NCBI GenBank assembly: GCA_027475525.1
Contig: JAMWFC010000046.1
Location: forward strand, 310,001 to 374,000
From: Macrolepiota albuminosa
Lineage: Eukaryota > Basidiomycota > Agaricomycetes > Agaricales > Agaricaceae
Reading direction: 5' to 3'
DNA: 64,000 bases
A program made the position numbers and the translations under genes. The notes under the pieces are model-generated. The model searched no databases, was not told where the DNA came from, and was given only the letters and a program-made list of their open reading frames with translations. Of this stretch, positions 42,641 to 53,242 are shown one piece after another. The stretch's first letter is position 1. Each line of letters starts with the position of its first letter.

Positions 42641-44285
42641 CTACATATTATTTTCATCATCAGATTCAATATTAACTTCTGCTAAAGCTTCAGTTCGAGA
42701 AACAATACCTGCTTGATACTTTCTCCATGCTGTTACTAACCTGTTTGATGTCACAAAAGCTAATCCTCGCTGGCAAAATGCAGGATTTGCATTATAAGGA
42801 TCAGCATCAGGCAAGCTTGTACCATGATCTTCATCAGGTCGCCATACTATAAGTGTGTTTGAGCGCTGCTGAATCCGCACACCATATTTTGCCAGATAAA
42901 AGTGTCCTCCGTCAAAGCCAGCTGAGCGCTCAATAGTCCATGATACTCCAAATTTATGAGGTTGTGATTCATGATGAATAGCACTGTAAATTTTTAGTAT
43001 GCATAATAAAGATTACATGACCAATCAAATCTTACCGTGAATAGTTCTGCCCAATTACTCCTGCTGGAGGAGCAAGATCAACGCAATGAAAATCAAACTG
43101 ATTTTCTCCAATAGTTATTGAATATGTTCCACCCTTTTTTTTCTCTCCACTTTGCAAAGTGCGGTTCCACAAGTCTTTGAATTTTGCTCCGTGCTGACTG
43201 CCTAAATCTGGCTCGCAAGATGGCAGCCCAGATAACTCTCCATCTGCATCCATGCGCCGCAAATTTACTCCAGATACAAAAGAGTCAAAATCCGAGATTA
43301 TTTCAGAAGGAAGTTGGCTGCGCATAAGGTGCCAAGTAAGAGCAAAAAGTGAACTAGCCTCCTTGTTGGATTGAATTGCATCGCTTTACGAAAGTCGAGA
43401 TGTGGTAATGTTGTGGACCCAATGAAATTGACAAGAACTCCTTTGTCCTGCTGAATATCCTATTTGAACTAATTTTCCTGTGTCTTCTTTCTAATATTGT
43501 TTTGTTAATTAGCATATAAATAGCTTTCAACTTCAGCAAATTGAACTTACCCTAATGTTCCGGTGAATTGGAACTTGGTGAGCTGCTGCTGCACTTGCCC
43601 ATATTGTTGCCTCTTCACTTGGACAAAAATCTCGCAATACAAGGCCAACAAGTTCACCTCCCTCATTCCGAAGCACAACACTCTCTTCAGGTGCCACATC
43701 CAAAGTAATTTTTGTTAAATCGACATTGTGAACCAGAAGTCTCTTCAAGTGGCTATCAGCCTGCTTGCCAATTGCAAAGTGGTCAAACCACTTAGATCGA
43801 ATGCTTGGGGTCTCTGCCATGATAAACTTGTATGGAGGATAAGAGTCGGCTAGAGTCTGGACATGGTGGACAGGAAGTGCAACAAGCAGATTGTCTCGCT
43901 GATCAGATGAGAGATTTAGCTGAGCTTGGCGAATAAATTGAAGTTTAGCTGAGCACTTATGCACTTGACTCTCTCTCCAAGCTGCTGCAGCCTTTGCAAT
44001 GGCACCCATGTTGGCAAAATCTGCACTCCAAGACAGAATCTTTCGAAAGAGTTGGTCTCCAGATAGTGCACCAAATTTCAGGTGATGAGGAATATAGGCT
44101 GCAAGTTCTTCTTTCTGGCCTGCTGAAAGTAACCATAAAGCATGATCATCCTCTGAGAGCCACGCCAGAAAGGCAGAGCGATTGTTGGCAGCAGACATGG
44201 CAGTGCAAAAAGAACAGCTGCAAACACCCATCAGTTCTTGCTTACTGGCTGCCACCTGGCTGCTGCCTCTCCTCATGTGCTGCAC
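42641..44285 (-). CDS. Spliced, possibly decayed TE-associated gene, unknown function
   Basis: Minus-strand pieces form one gene. A first exon of about 240 codons runs from 44285 to 43562 (NNRSAFLAWLSEDDHALWLL, IRSKWFDHFAIGKQADSHLK, EGGELVGLVLRDFCPSEEA). An intron starts GTAAGT near 43551. The next exon has GKLVQIGYSAGQRSSCQF, EASSLFALTWHLMRSQLPSE and HCVDLAPPAGVIGQNYSR, ending near 43032. The last exon is about 42985-42641 (GGHFYLAKYGVRIQQRSNTL, VWRPDEDHGTSLPDADP, CQRGLAFVTSNRL), stop at 42641. One TAA lies in the second exon near 43386. The C-terminal H..GGHF...VWRP..HGTSL pattern is reminiscent of a double-stranded beta-helix oxygenase, but I cannot establish this. Similar proteins recur in Agaricomycete genomes, to my memory. 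Confidence 0.5.
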
Positions 44286-44689
44286 TCTTCAAAACTGCTT
44301 GCAGCTTTGCAAGTCTTCTATTGTCTCTCAGTGTGGCAACCACGTCTTGACTATGTCAGATCTTAGGTACCATTCTGGTGACTTGAACTTGTTCAAGCTT
44401 GCAGCAGGGCAGAAAGTGCCTGCACCTGCAAATATTGCTTATGACTCTTGCCTTACAAGTGCTGCACCTGCAGCACCACCTTGTTTACTGTTTTTCTCCC
44501 TGCTCCAATGGCAAGCACTTTTTTCGTGCACTTTGTACCTGCACTAAATTTTTTTTCACCTTTTTTTTTGCAGTCAAACTTGAACTTGCGCATCCAAATA
44601 CCTGGCATTCTCACTCAGGTTGCTTCTGCTGCTGCCATGCCAGGGCTCATTTGATGTTGATAAAATCGTAAGCCACTCAATCGATTTTT

Positions 44690-45980
44690 CTTTGCATTCT
44701 ACTGACGCCTCATCAAGTCAACTACGATTCCTATCCTACAATCTCCGAACCCTCTCTCACAGCCGCCTCAGCCTGTCCGACCCTCCTTCCAACTTCCTTG
44801 AAGAACTCTGGCATCCGCGACGCAGTGTGACCACTGTGACTGCATCTTCACTTGCCTCGAGCACCAGGTCTGACCGCTGCCCTCCAATCGTGCATTCGCC
44901 ACTGACTCTTTGCAGATACGCCACCAAATACTGGGACTTGATGGGAGAGTAACCTTGGCTCAGACACTACGATGCTTTTTGGGCTCTTTTCTCGCAAAAG
45001 AGCCCTCGAGCTCGCCGCCGCCTCGGACGGCGACAAACACCCACCGCCTTTGTGCGAACCCCCATTGACTCCATCTCCGCCCCCGACGTAGCCTCTCTCC
45101 ATGCTTACATCCTCTCCATCCCTCCACAGACGCTCCACACCTATACCGCCTCCCACCTCCACTCCGACCTCGACCCCGCTACCTTCCACCATTTCGCTGC
45201 CTTTTTCGCCGAGCTAACGCCCCCGCCGAAGCTCCACTGTGTGCGGTGCCACAAGGCAATCTTCGAGATCGAGAATACGGACAGGAGCTGTCTTGTCGCC
45301 CCCGACGACGAGAGTGCAGAGGTAGACCGTGTGTGGGCCAAATCAAAGGACAAGGAAACGTTGTATGAGACGACATGGAGCTGTTGTGGGAAGACCGTGG
45401 AGGGAGATGGGGATATGGGCCCGCTGGACAGGTGGTGTTATGAGGGCCAGCATGCCGTGTGTCTCTCCATTCTCCCTCTGTAACCTACTTGGCTGACAAA
45501 TCTTGCAGACCGACACTAGACGTGCACAGTTTCGTGCAGACTCAACGATGCACATCTACAAGCTTGTCTCATGTGAGCGTCTACGATGTGGCATGCCCCC
45601 ACGCAGCACACGCAAGCGTGGCTGAGCCATCGCTGAAGAGGAGGACAAGCATTCCTCCGCAACGTCCTTGCACCCGTCGACAAATGCCTCCCAAACCCAA
45701 TTTGAAACCGCATGCTAAACCGAAATCCAAACCAAAGGCCAAACCTGTGAACGCGACACGACGATGACGGTGCCCAAAACAAGCAGCCCCCTCGTCCTCG
45801 CACCCGTCGTCCCCCAATGCCAACAAGGTCCAGGTTGTGATCACGTCGAGCTCTGCCTCTGCGTCACCCGCGAGGTCGAGGAAGGACTCGGGTGTGTTGG
45901 TGGGGAGGGGCAGGGGATGCATCAAAGCCAAAGCCAAGGAAAAGGCGGGGCCGCTTGAGGAGGTCGTGGATTCGAGCATG
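44690..45980 (+). pseudogene. Cys-rich zinc-binding-type basidiomycete protein, broken
   Basis: This is GC-rich host-like coding. LRFLSYNLRTLSHSRLSLSD and SNFLEELWHPRRSV lie near 44720-44840. A frame change leads to TPIDSISAPDVASLHAYILS (45052 on). LHCVRCHKAIFEIEN, TTWSCCGKTVEGDGDMGPLD and RWCYEGQHA follow. A GT-AG intron of about 59 bp (about 45451-45508) joins to TDTRRAQFRADSTMHIYKL, then VSCERLRCG and a TGA at 45620. CxxC, CC and C..H pairs suggest a zinc-binding fold. Beyond this, lysine/proline-rich repeats (KPHAKPKSKPKAKP) and VVITSSSASASPARSRK lie in other frames to about 45980. At least two frame breaks suggest decay. Confidence 0.5.
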
Positions 45981-46194
45981 GATGCTGAAAGGGCCATGGG
46001 CACCTAAACCAGGTGATGAACTCCCGCCCTCCGCCCTCGTCGCTCACACTCAACCTCTCCTCCTCTCCCCTCCAGGTCCTCCTCCGCGACCTCCTCCTCC
46101 TCCCACGTCGCCCGCAAGCGCTCCTTCGGCAAAAAACACGTGCGAGAGTGGCAATTATATTACTCCTCTGCCAAGTTCCCGGTTCTCGACAACA

Positions 46195-46655
46195 ATGGCT
46201 TCAATCGCTTCTCAAGTTATCTTGCATCCTGTAGTGACTCGCAGTCTCAAGTACACTTCTACGATTCTCCAAAACTACAGCAAAAGCGCCCTTGTTAGAA
46301 GAGACCATTATTATTGAACCAGGCAGATGAATTCATCTATATTAAAGGCGAATAATGTCAAGTTTGTCAACTTTGATCCTCAGTTCGCTAAGAGATTGTC
46401 CAAAACATCCAGTCAACTTTGGCTGGCCGGAATACTTTTCAGCTTAGCTGGTGGCGTACTCAAGGTACTGTATTTTCTTGTACCATCCTTGACGCGTGTT
46501 GACTGGTTTCATGTTCCTCTAAGACTATACGATTAGTGCGTGAGAGTAGGAAACTTCAAGCTGGATACTCGTATGGCAAAAAAGACATATCTGCAGAGAA
46601 CCAGCACAAAGCTCGACTGAGCTCAGTGAAGGCGTACGTCTCATCTCCTTTCTAT
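46195..46655 (+). pseudogene. PEX11-like peroxisome gene fragment
   Basis: The frame from ATG 46195 begins MASIASQVILHPVVTRSLK, like the N-terminus of fungal PEX11, a peroxisomal membrane protein that promotes organelle division. After a TGA it resumes with FAKRLSKTSSQLWLAGILFS and LAGGVLK (46380-46465), resembling the PEX11 region before its membrane segment. An intron-like gap then leads to RESRKLQAGYSYGKKDISAE. The middle (normally about 70 residues after the N-terminus) and the C-terminal membrane part are missing; the next exon position is occupied by a minisatellite. It is therefore a truncated gene copy. Confidence 0.5.
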
Positions 46656-46663
46656 TTGACTAG

Positions 46664-46805
46664 ACGGCAGTCTCATTGACGGCAGTTCCATTGACGGCAG
46701 TCCCATCAGTGGCAGTCCCATCGACGGCAGTCCCATCGGTGGCAGTCCCATCGACGGCAGTCCCATCAGTGGCAGTCCCATCGACAGCAGTCCCATCGAT
46801 GGCAG
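46664..46805. repeat. GGCAGTCCCATC minisatellite
   Basis: About eleven units of 12 bp, mostly alternating GACGGCAGTCCCATC and GTGGCAGTCCCATC versions, run from 46664 to 46805. The period is a multiple of three, so open frames appear on both strands without meaning. The array begins at the place where the next PEX11-like exon would start. Confidence 0.9.
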
Positions 46806-47077
46806 GGCACCTCCAGCGCAGACTCGACGTGCTCAGCAAGCCAACAACAAGAAGCTGCCACTGGAAGTGGGAAGTACAAGGTTTTATGATTGAGCACAAA
46901 ACTGAAGTTGACCCAGTCATCCACATGCATCGGTGCATTAGTCTACAAGCTTGGTGGAGGTCTCCGGTTGTCAATATAGCTATGTTGTCTGCATTGCATC
47001 TCAATAGTCATGAAAATGTCGCTTATAAATGTCATTGGTCAAAAAAATTTATTCAAGAGCAACATTAGCATAGAAGA
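46806..47077. other. No gene seen
   Basis: A continuous open frame is inherited from the minisatellite and fades without protein-like conservation. Nothing else is recognisable. Confidence 0.4.
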
Positions 47078-48715
47078 CTATATCAATTTGTCTTCCTCTA
47101 CTAGTAACTCCTGGTCTTCGGTTGGTTCCTCCTCCTCTTCAACTACTGCCTCCATCCATAGCGGCTTTGCAGGAGCCCTGTTTCCAACAGGACTTGTTAT
47201 TTCAGGGTTGGCAACCAAAATAATGTCTTGCAAATTGAACGACAATACTGTTTTGCTTTGCTGTGTCCATGTTGATAGTGTGAAAACTGCCACAACACCT
47301 GATCCGACTGCCAGTTCTTCATTCTCAATGCGTTCCAATGCCTGGTAATTGCCAAGACTGAACTGAGTGCGTCCATCAAATACTGGTACTAGAAAGTCAA
47401 ATAGTTTCGACTATTGCACTTCTATCATATAATAATAGTTACTTACTTTTACTTGCAAATGCTCTAACAGGTCTATCCCACTTTAAACGAGATGCCACAG
47501 TCCAAGCTGCCTTCTTGGGAGACAGAGATTCAAGCTTGTCATCCAGATCTACTCCAGTTTCGGAACTACCAACTGCCACACTGTCAACGACATCTTAACA
47601 AATTTAAAAGGATAACACACAGTCTAACTTGTAAGTTGAAAGAGAGATGCCTTTCTTGTAAATAGGAAGGACCAAATTCTTGATTTTCAAGACCTTAGAG
47701 GCAACTGCAATTGCCCGAGGAAAAGTTTGATCAGAAACAGCAAAAGATACACTGTGCGTGCAACGGGAGGCCAACAGTTGACTAAAGCTGACCATACCAA
47801 CAATGAAGAAGCATGAGAATTTAGCATTCTTTGGTGCATTGACGCTGCAAATGTATTGATTGTGTTGCAGTTTTGTTGGTTCAGCTGCAGCTAAATTGAT
47901 AAGTTCTCGACATTTTGGCTGACTTTGCCTTTGGAAAGGCTTGTCTTAAGTTGACTGCAGGAACGTCAACTTCTAAACCTTGTTCAAATCCTAAGAGAGG
48001 CACAGGCACAAGAAGTCTTGGCTCTTCAGTTGGAGCACTAAAGCATATAAATATCGCATTAGTATTTTTGCAAATGCTACTGGTTGAAATTCACACCTTG
48101 ATACAGAGCATTGAACTGCATCTTGACTATTTTTAATAAAGAGAACTTGAGGCTTGATATCATCTAATCTAAAGAAAATTTAACAAATATGAGTTATAAA
48201 GCATTGATTGATGAACGCACTTCTGCAATAAATCAGAATCTTTGCCTGCATGCTGGCTGAACTCTTCTCCGTTGGTAAGTTGGAATGCTGCTAATGAGCT
48301 GCCTTCTAAATCACTACTGGCAAATGACTATCTCATTCCTGATACACAAAAAATCACTTGCCTTTCATAAGATTCCAAAGTAGCCAAGTCAAAATCATTG
48401 ACTTTCAGTCTCTTGCTTGGACTACTTGTTGCTTCACTATCAGACGCACTATGTTCTCCAGTAGAATCTGCTTCCCCTTGCTTTTGCCTGCAGTAGGTGG
48501 GTTCAGACTAATCAAAACTCAATATATGTAGTGAACGCACTTGGTTTTGCCTTCTCTGAGTCTTGTGCCACGCATTTTGCTAAATTTTCAGTTGTGTTGA
48601 GGGCGACAATTTGCACAAGCTGCTAATAGTGACTGCTCAGGGTTGCCCTGAATTTGGTTTGCTATTTGTTTCCTGAGCAGTTCCGAATTTGCAAAATAAT
48701 TGCTTTTCCGATGGC
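47078..48715 (-). CDS. Unrecognised multi-exon gene, minus strand
   Basis: Several short open segments with splice-like borders fit one minus-strand gene. They are: about 48542-48715 (SELLRKQIANQIQGNPEQSL, CANC); about 48362-48490 (GEHSASDSEATSSPSKRLKV, NLS-like KRLK); about 48230-48320 (LEGSSLAAFQLTNGEEFSQH); about 47880-48040 (TEEPRLLVPVPLLGFEQGLE); about 47620-47800 (CTHSVSFAVSDQTFPRAIAV, LPIYKKGIS); about 47450-47560 (SPKKAAWTVASRLKWDRPVR); and about 47078-47390 (GVVAVFTLSTWTQQSKTVLS, acidic EEEEEPTEDQE end). At least one TGA (48598) lies in the first segment. The start lies about 100 bp from the oppositely oriented gene at 48818, so the two could share a promoter. Function unknown. Confidence 0.45.
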
Positions 48716-48817
48716 TAAAAAAAATCTCCTGTCAACTTTAACATTCAACGGGTAACTGCATCTATTGCCGTTCAACGCTTTCAATTATACAACTCATACT
48801 GTCCTGCTTCAGACATT

Positions 48818-50036
48818 ATGACTGCACGCATTTCTAAAGCATCTGATCTTCCTATGAAGGACAAGTTAGATGTACTAGCCAATGATGAAGCTGGCAAGTA
48901 GCTTGATTTTCTATGCATGCTTCTATGAATTTATTATTTGCAGTCAACTTAGCAAATTGGTTTGCAGATTTGCGACTGAATGGACGGTCTCCACATCTTC
49001 AGCTTGCTTCTTTTGACTCTCTTGATCAAATTTGGGCAGCTTTTGAAGTCAAAGATTGGCCAAATGGTTATAAGTATTTAGCTGTTCGAGGAACTAATGC
49101 AGAAGCCACATTGAACTTTTCGGGCTATCTGCTAGATTTTAGGCTTCCACCGTTGCCTCAGCGCTATCAGTATGGCTTTGATTTGTTTTATATTTACTTG
49201 TTTGACTGACAACTGCTTGTTATTAGTATTATTCATCGTGATTGCAACTCACTCAACTATTATGGAGTGATTTATGCTGATAAATTACGCTGCCTATATT
49301 TCAAGAAGGCCTTAGAGGCACTAAAGCTTATATTCAGCTACTTTGATGAATCATTCTCTGAGGGTGATCTCACGGAATACAAGTTTCACAATCTGTCGGA
49401 TAACAAGAGTGCTATCTGCCCCAAGACTAGATTTTGTGCTTTAAAAGAAAGAAATTCACTGTTTGAAGAAGTGCCTATACCTGATGGAATTGACGAACAT
49501 GGTGCTCTTGCTCGGATTCTGTCTGATGGTACCTACACGCATACAGATGATAATGTCGTGACTTTTGAAGAGCTTGTTCCTAATCCTGAAACAAGGTATG
49601 CTTTATTTGCGTATATACTCTGATAATACTCTAATCTTACTTCATTTTCTCTAGGCAACCTGAAAAAAAAGAAGCTTATCCAGGTTCTTTTCGAGTAGGC
49701 CACTTAGTGGAAGCCACTGTTACATTTCACACTGTCAAAGTGGGACGCAAAAATGCTCCATTGGTTCATTTAGATAAATTTTTGCTTGTCGCCAGGACTG
49801 CAACTCAGGTGCATGTTTTTTTTTGCTTTTTTTTATCATTTTTAACTAACAATACATATCAGTTGCTGAATGATAGGATAGCTCAACTTCAAGTAGCAGT
49901 GCCTTCTCAACCGTCTCGCATATCTCGCAAGAGAAACTTGCAAGAAGATCCAGATGATTTTCCTACTCATCGCATCAAACGCACTGTGGTTGACAGTGAA
50001 GACACTCTGCAACCTCTTGCTATGGAGGCTGACTGA
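48818..50036 (+). CDS. Member of a repeated basidiomycete gene family (copy 1)
   Basis: Possible start ATG at 48818 (MTARISKASDLPMKDKLDVL). Exon-like pieces are: 48944-49170 (ANWFADLRLNGRSPHLQLAS, EVKDWPNGYKYLAVRG, LLDFRLPPLPQ); 49230-49596 (YFKKALEALKLIFSYFDESF, GDLTEYKFHNLSDNKSAI, PDGIDEHGALARILSDG, DNVVTFEELVPNPETR); 49655-49807 (SFRVGHLVEATVTFHTVKVG); and 49862-50036 with a basic tail (RISRKRNLQEDPDDF). Introns are 45-60 bp with GT-AG borders. The frame after the first intron does not join cleanly, so the model is provisional. It aligns along its length with the gene at 57199-58316. I know the family only as recurrent uncharacterised proteins near fungal TEs. Confidence 0.5.
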
Positions 50037-50146
50037 AAAGCATGCTGCTCTTTTTTATGCTACCTGAACTAAATACGATGCATTACTTTTAAATTTTATT
50101 TTTTGTTAATAAATTTTAACTGTTTTACACTATTTATTGTTTCATG

Positions 50147-50200
50147 AGTCGGGGATTGGCGCACATGTGCGCCACTACAATAGATATAGTGACTCTTGTA
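50147..50200. mobile_element. Short palindromic element with GAGTCGGGGA end
   Basis: GAGTCGGGGATTGGCGCAC (50149) leads into a perfect palindrome TGGCGCACATGTGCGCCA (50157-50174). GACTCTT closes the unit near 50195, complementary to the start. The left end matches those at 25065 and, inverted, 25140 and 23114. Confidence 0.5.
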
Positions 50201-50991
50201 TCAACCTCTACGTACTAGGACAGGGTATATAGTTCACGGTGAAAAAAGTTCAGATCTGAGGCCACCACACGGAAATGTGTTTACACACACAGTGTGGAAC
50301 TCGAGTGTTACCCAATACCCACTAAAACCGTGCTTGCTGTTCTCCATGATCCTGATGGGGTTGATGCCTGCCAGGAGGAAGTGTATCCATGGTATTACGT
50401 ACGCACTGCTGGCACTGAAAGATGTTTCCATCAAAAAAAAGTGTAAAAGAAACATGTTATACTATTCTCATATGCTGAGGGTGCGATCTATGTAACATAT
50501 CTCTATGTACTTGTACTACAAAACAATGGCCATTGTCTGGTCAGGGTGACCAGACAAAGCAGGGGTGGCCGGTCCAGGCAATTCTAATTCTAACACTCCT
50601 CCTCACCACAGATATTCCTCCTGGCATGGAATCTGGTGTGGTGATTTGAGTCCCAGTTGCAATTAGTGTGTTAGAGTATGTACTGACAATATCATAATAA
50701 CTACTCACTTGGCAGAGGAAGATCCAAAGAGAACAAGTATAGGAATTCCCTATGCAATGAGTGAATATTTGAAAATGGCTATTGCTCCATCAGTATGAAC
50801 TCAATTACATAAGCCTAGGTTTATTCTGTAGCTATAATGCCATAGTATTTTACATGATTTAATCAGAATTTTAGGTACTTCCCATCCTTCATGCCAATGT
50901 CATCTTTCAAAAAGGATGAAATATTGGGACAGTTTTTTGAGCCACTGTAACCTCCAAGGCTTCTTCTTGTATCTGGGCAGCTGGCCCAGTC
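50201..50991. other. Repeat debris, no gene
   Basis: CTGAGGGTGCGATCTATGT (50475) matches the hairpin arm and continuation at 20389. An inverted fragment of LTR-A (ACAATATCATAATAACTACT, AAAGAGAACAAGT) lies at 50686-50760. Nothing protein-like is visible. Confidence 0.45.
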
Positions 50992-51700
50992 TGTCAGGGG
51001 ACTCCTCATTTCAACCTTCCTTCACTCCTTATCTCTTCACTCTCCCTTCATTCATTCTCTTATTTCTTCTGACATTATTTCATTTTACTGTTTCTATTCT
51101 TTCAACACTATCTGTTAGTACTACTCTCAGCCCTTGAGATGCTTTGGCTCTTTAGCTACCATTCAGACAAGTGTGGGCTCTTCAGCACTGCTTCCAGACT
51201 GCTTATATAAGCCAGAGTTTGCCTTTCTGACTTCTAAAGTCCAGAGTTTTCCTGCCTTGTTTGCACAGTTGTTTGGTTAGTCAATTTTTGAGTTTTTAAG
51301 GTTTTGTTGTACTGTACAGTTGTTTCTGTTGGGAGACATTCCACTAAGCCACTGTGGCTTAGTGGAATGTCTCCCAACATAAAGTAAACCCTACCCATCC
51401 GGTCGGTGGATACCCCCCTCTGTCCTAGGAATGCCAGGCTCAGTAGCCACGTGCTAGTGATGTTTCTCCCAACCCTTATCAAATTCAGGCTCAAAGGCTT
51501 CATGCCAGGATATTGCCCCTATCAGGGATTGATCTGCCGCCTTCTGGGTCAGTCGGATTTACTTTATGTTGGGAGACATTCCACTAAGTGGCTTAGTGAA
51601 ATGTCTCCCAACAGTTTCCCATGCTTCAGAAGCCCCAGAAGCATCTAACCTGGCATAGGGAATCCCTAGACTTGTTCTCTTTGGATCTCCCTCTGCCAAA
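50992..51700 (+). mobile_element. LTR family A, interrupted by a MITE
   Basis: TGTCAGGGGACTCCTCATTT opens the copy, followed by the pyrimidine tract, GCTTATATAAGCCAGAG (TATA-like, about 51199) and CTGTACAGTTGTTT. A 289-bp MITE then intervenes before CCCATGCTTCAGAAGC and TGTTCTCTTTGGAT at the 3' side. Without the MITE and its TSD the LTR is about 417 bp, comparable with the inverted copy at 16793. Gypsy integrase coding begins at about 51703, immediately after it. Confidence 0.75.
51326..51614. mobile_element. MITE with hairpin termini and TTT target duplication
   Basis: This 289-bp insertion is bounded by TTT on both sides (51323-51325, 51615-51617). Comparison with the uninterrupted LTR at 16793-17248 (GTTGTTTCCCACGCTT on the opposite strand) defines the ends exactly. 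Terminal inverted repeats are CTGTTGGGAGACATTCCACT and its complement. Each end is also a hairpin: on the left a perfect 24-bp stem (51328-51351 with 51355-51378), on the right a 21-bp stem with one mismatch near 51570-51613. There is no coding capacity, so mobilisation must be in trans. Confidence 0.85.
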
Positions 51701-51702
51701 GA

Positions 51703-52420
51703 CTACTGGCGAGCCAAACTCCCCCTCACTGAGTTCACCTACAACAAGACCCCCCACTTAGTCACAGGCATGTCCCCATTCTTGCCAACAAGGGGTACCA
51801 TCCCCTACTCACTCTATCCCTCTGGGACATCCCCACCCACACAGCTCATGAGGTCACCCAGGACCTCTGGAACCTCCATAAGTTCCTCTGACATGAGGGT
51901 GACGTCGCCAATAAAGCCTACTCCAAGCATGCCGACCCTCAACAGGAGGCCATACCCAACTGGAGCCCTGGGATCTTTGTCTGGCTTGATCGATGCAATC
52001 TCCAAACAAGATGTCCCTCCATGAAGCTTAATCACAACTGTTTCAGCCCCTTCAAGATAACCCAGAAGGTGTCCTCACACGGCTATTGCCATGCCCTCCC
52101 TCCAGGGTTAAAAGGACTCAACCCCATATTCCATGTCAGGCTCCTTGAAAAGCATGCCCCAGACCCCTTCTCTGGGCAATGCTCCAATTGCCCCCCTCTT
52201 CTTTGAAGTAGACGATGAGTACCACTACAAAGTAGACCGGATCCTCAACTCCTGAGTCATTTGAGGACAACTGAACTACCTTGTATAGTGGGTGGGCTAC
52301 AGACCAGAAAACAACACCTGAGGACCCTGGGAGAACCTGAAGGATGCCCTCAACAAGCTCCGAGAATTCCATGATGCTCACCCAGACAAGCCCCAGCCTC
52401 TCTGAGGCTGAAGACCCCAC
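51703..52420 (+). pseudogene. Gypsy integrase C-terminus with chromodomain
   Basis: The translation reads YWRAKLPLTEFTYNKTPH, VTGMSPFLPTRG, then across frames MKLNHNCFSPFKITQKVSSH, LNPIFHVRLLEKHAPDPFSG, and a chromodomain-like VDDEYHYKVDRILNS with LNYLV.WVGYRPENNT.GPWE and LREFHDAHPDKPQP. This is the tail of a chromovirus-type Ty3/Gypsy integrase; the chromodomain normally targets insertion to heterochromatin. Stops (TGA near 52253 and 52259) and frame shifts make it inactive. RT and protease are absent. It is distinct from the Gypsy lineage at 6630-9680. Confidence 0.8.
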
Positions 52421-52525
52421 AGGCAGCCACAAGGGTATAACCCCTGCCTCTGGACTCACTAGGGATTCAACTCCCACCAATAAGTTTCTCTTACCTTTCT
52501 CCCTTTACCCCCCTATTTTCCATCT

Positions 52526-53242
52526 TGTCACGACCCCTCCTCTCCAGGTCCACCACAGGACACCCCTGGAACCCCATCCGGGACTCTCTCTCTGACCCCA
52601 CAAACGTGCCCCACCATCACACACATCAAAGGCTGCCATCATCCGGCACCCCCAGGAACCCTGCATCACAGACCCCAGGATCAACCACCATCAAACCATG
52701 ATCAATGATCGGATCACGCTACCTGCTTCCAGGCCATCACGCATCACACATCATGGCTCCAATTGATCGTGCCCCCCACACATGCGATCCCGGTATACAG
52801 TCCCCCTCCCACTACTCAATGCCCCCTGGAACCCCAGAGACCCGGACCTGGCCCCATAATACTTATAGCGTAGTTCCCTGTTGTATTCACCAGTCTTGAT
52901 ATTAACTTGAATTGTTGTGTGCCCTTTGCTTGACTAGTATGCTTTGACTGGCACGGTTGAATAACCACATGCTCTGAGTTTGGTATGCACTTTGCGACTT
53001 ACACTTTATTAACCTGGTCTCATCTTAGAACCCCCGGTTCTTGACTCAACCCCTACCCGGCTCCCAGTCTTTAACCCTAAAACCCCTGGATCAATTCCCC
53101 TTCTCCAGGAGAACCCCCTGTCCATGTCTTGAAACCCGGAGTCCTAGCCCTGGAGTTCCAGACACCTGAGTATCCATAGATCAAGTCCGCCTCCTAAGGG
53201 CATTGCTTTCCTAGAAAGCCCCCAACTCAGCGGAACCTGACA
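52526..53242 (-). mobile_element. Solo LTR, family B, inverted, perfect TSD CATCT
   Basis: On the minus strand this copy starts TGTCAGGTTCCGCTGAG and ends GGTCGTGACA (717 bp). Flanks CATCT (52521-52525) and CATCT (53243-53247) are identical. It lies just past the chromodomain Gypsy tail but in the opposite orientation, so it is an independent insertion. Confidence 0.9.

Noticed and set aside
42641..44285. Firm TET/JBP oxygenase call
   Set aside because: The residue spacing is suggestive only; I could not identify the full metal- and 2-oxoglutarate-binding set.
46664..46805. Minisatellite as a CRISPR array or a repetitive protein
   Set aside because: Units are 12 bp without distinct spacers, and open frames on both strands follow from a period divisible by three.
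25065..50200. One giant Helitron bounded by GAGTCGGGGA ends
   Set aside because: The motif occurs in both orientations and forms small complete palindromes at 25 kb and 50 kb, so it does not mark matching 5' and 3' ends of one element.
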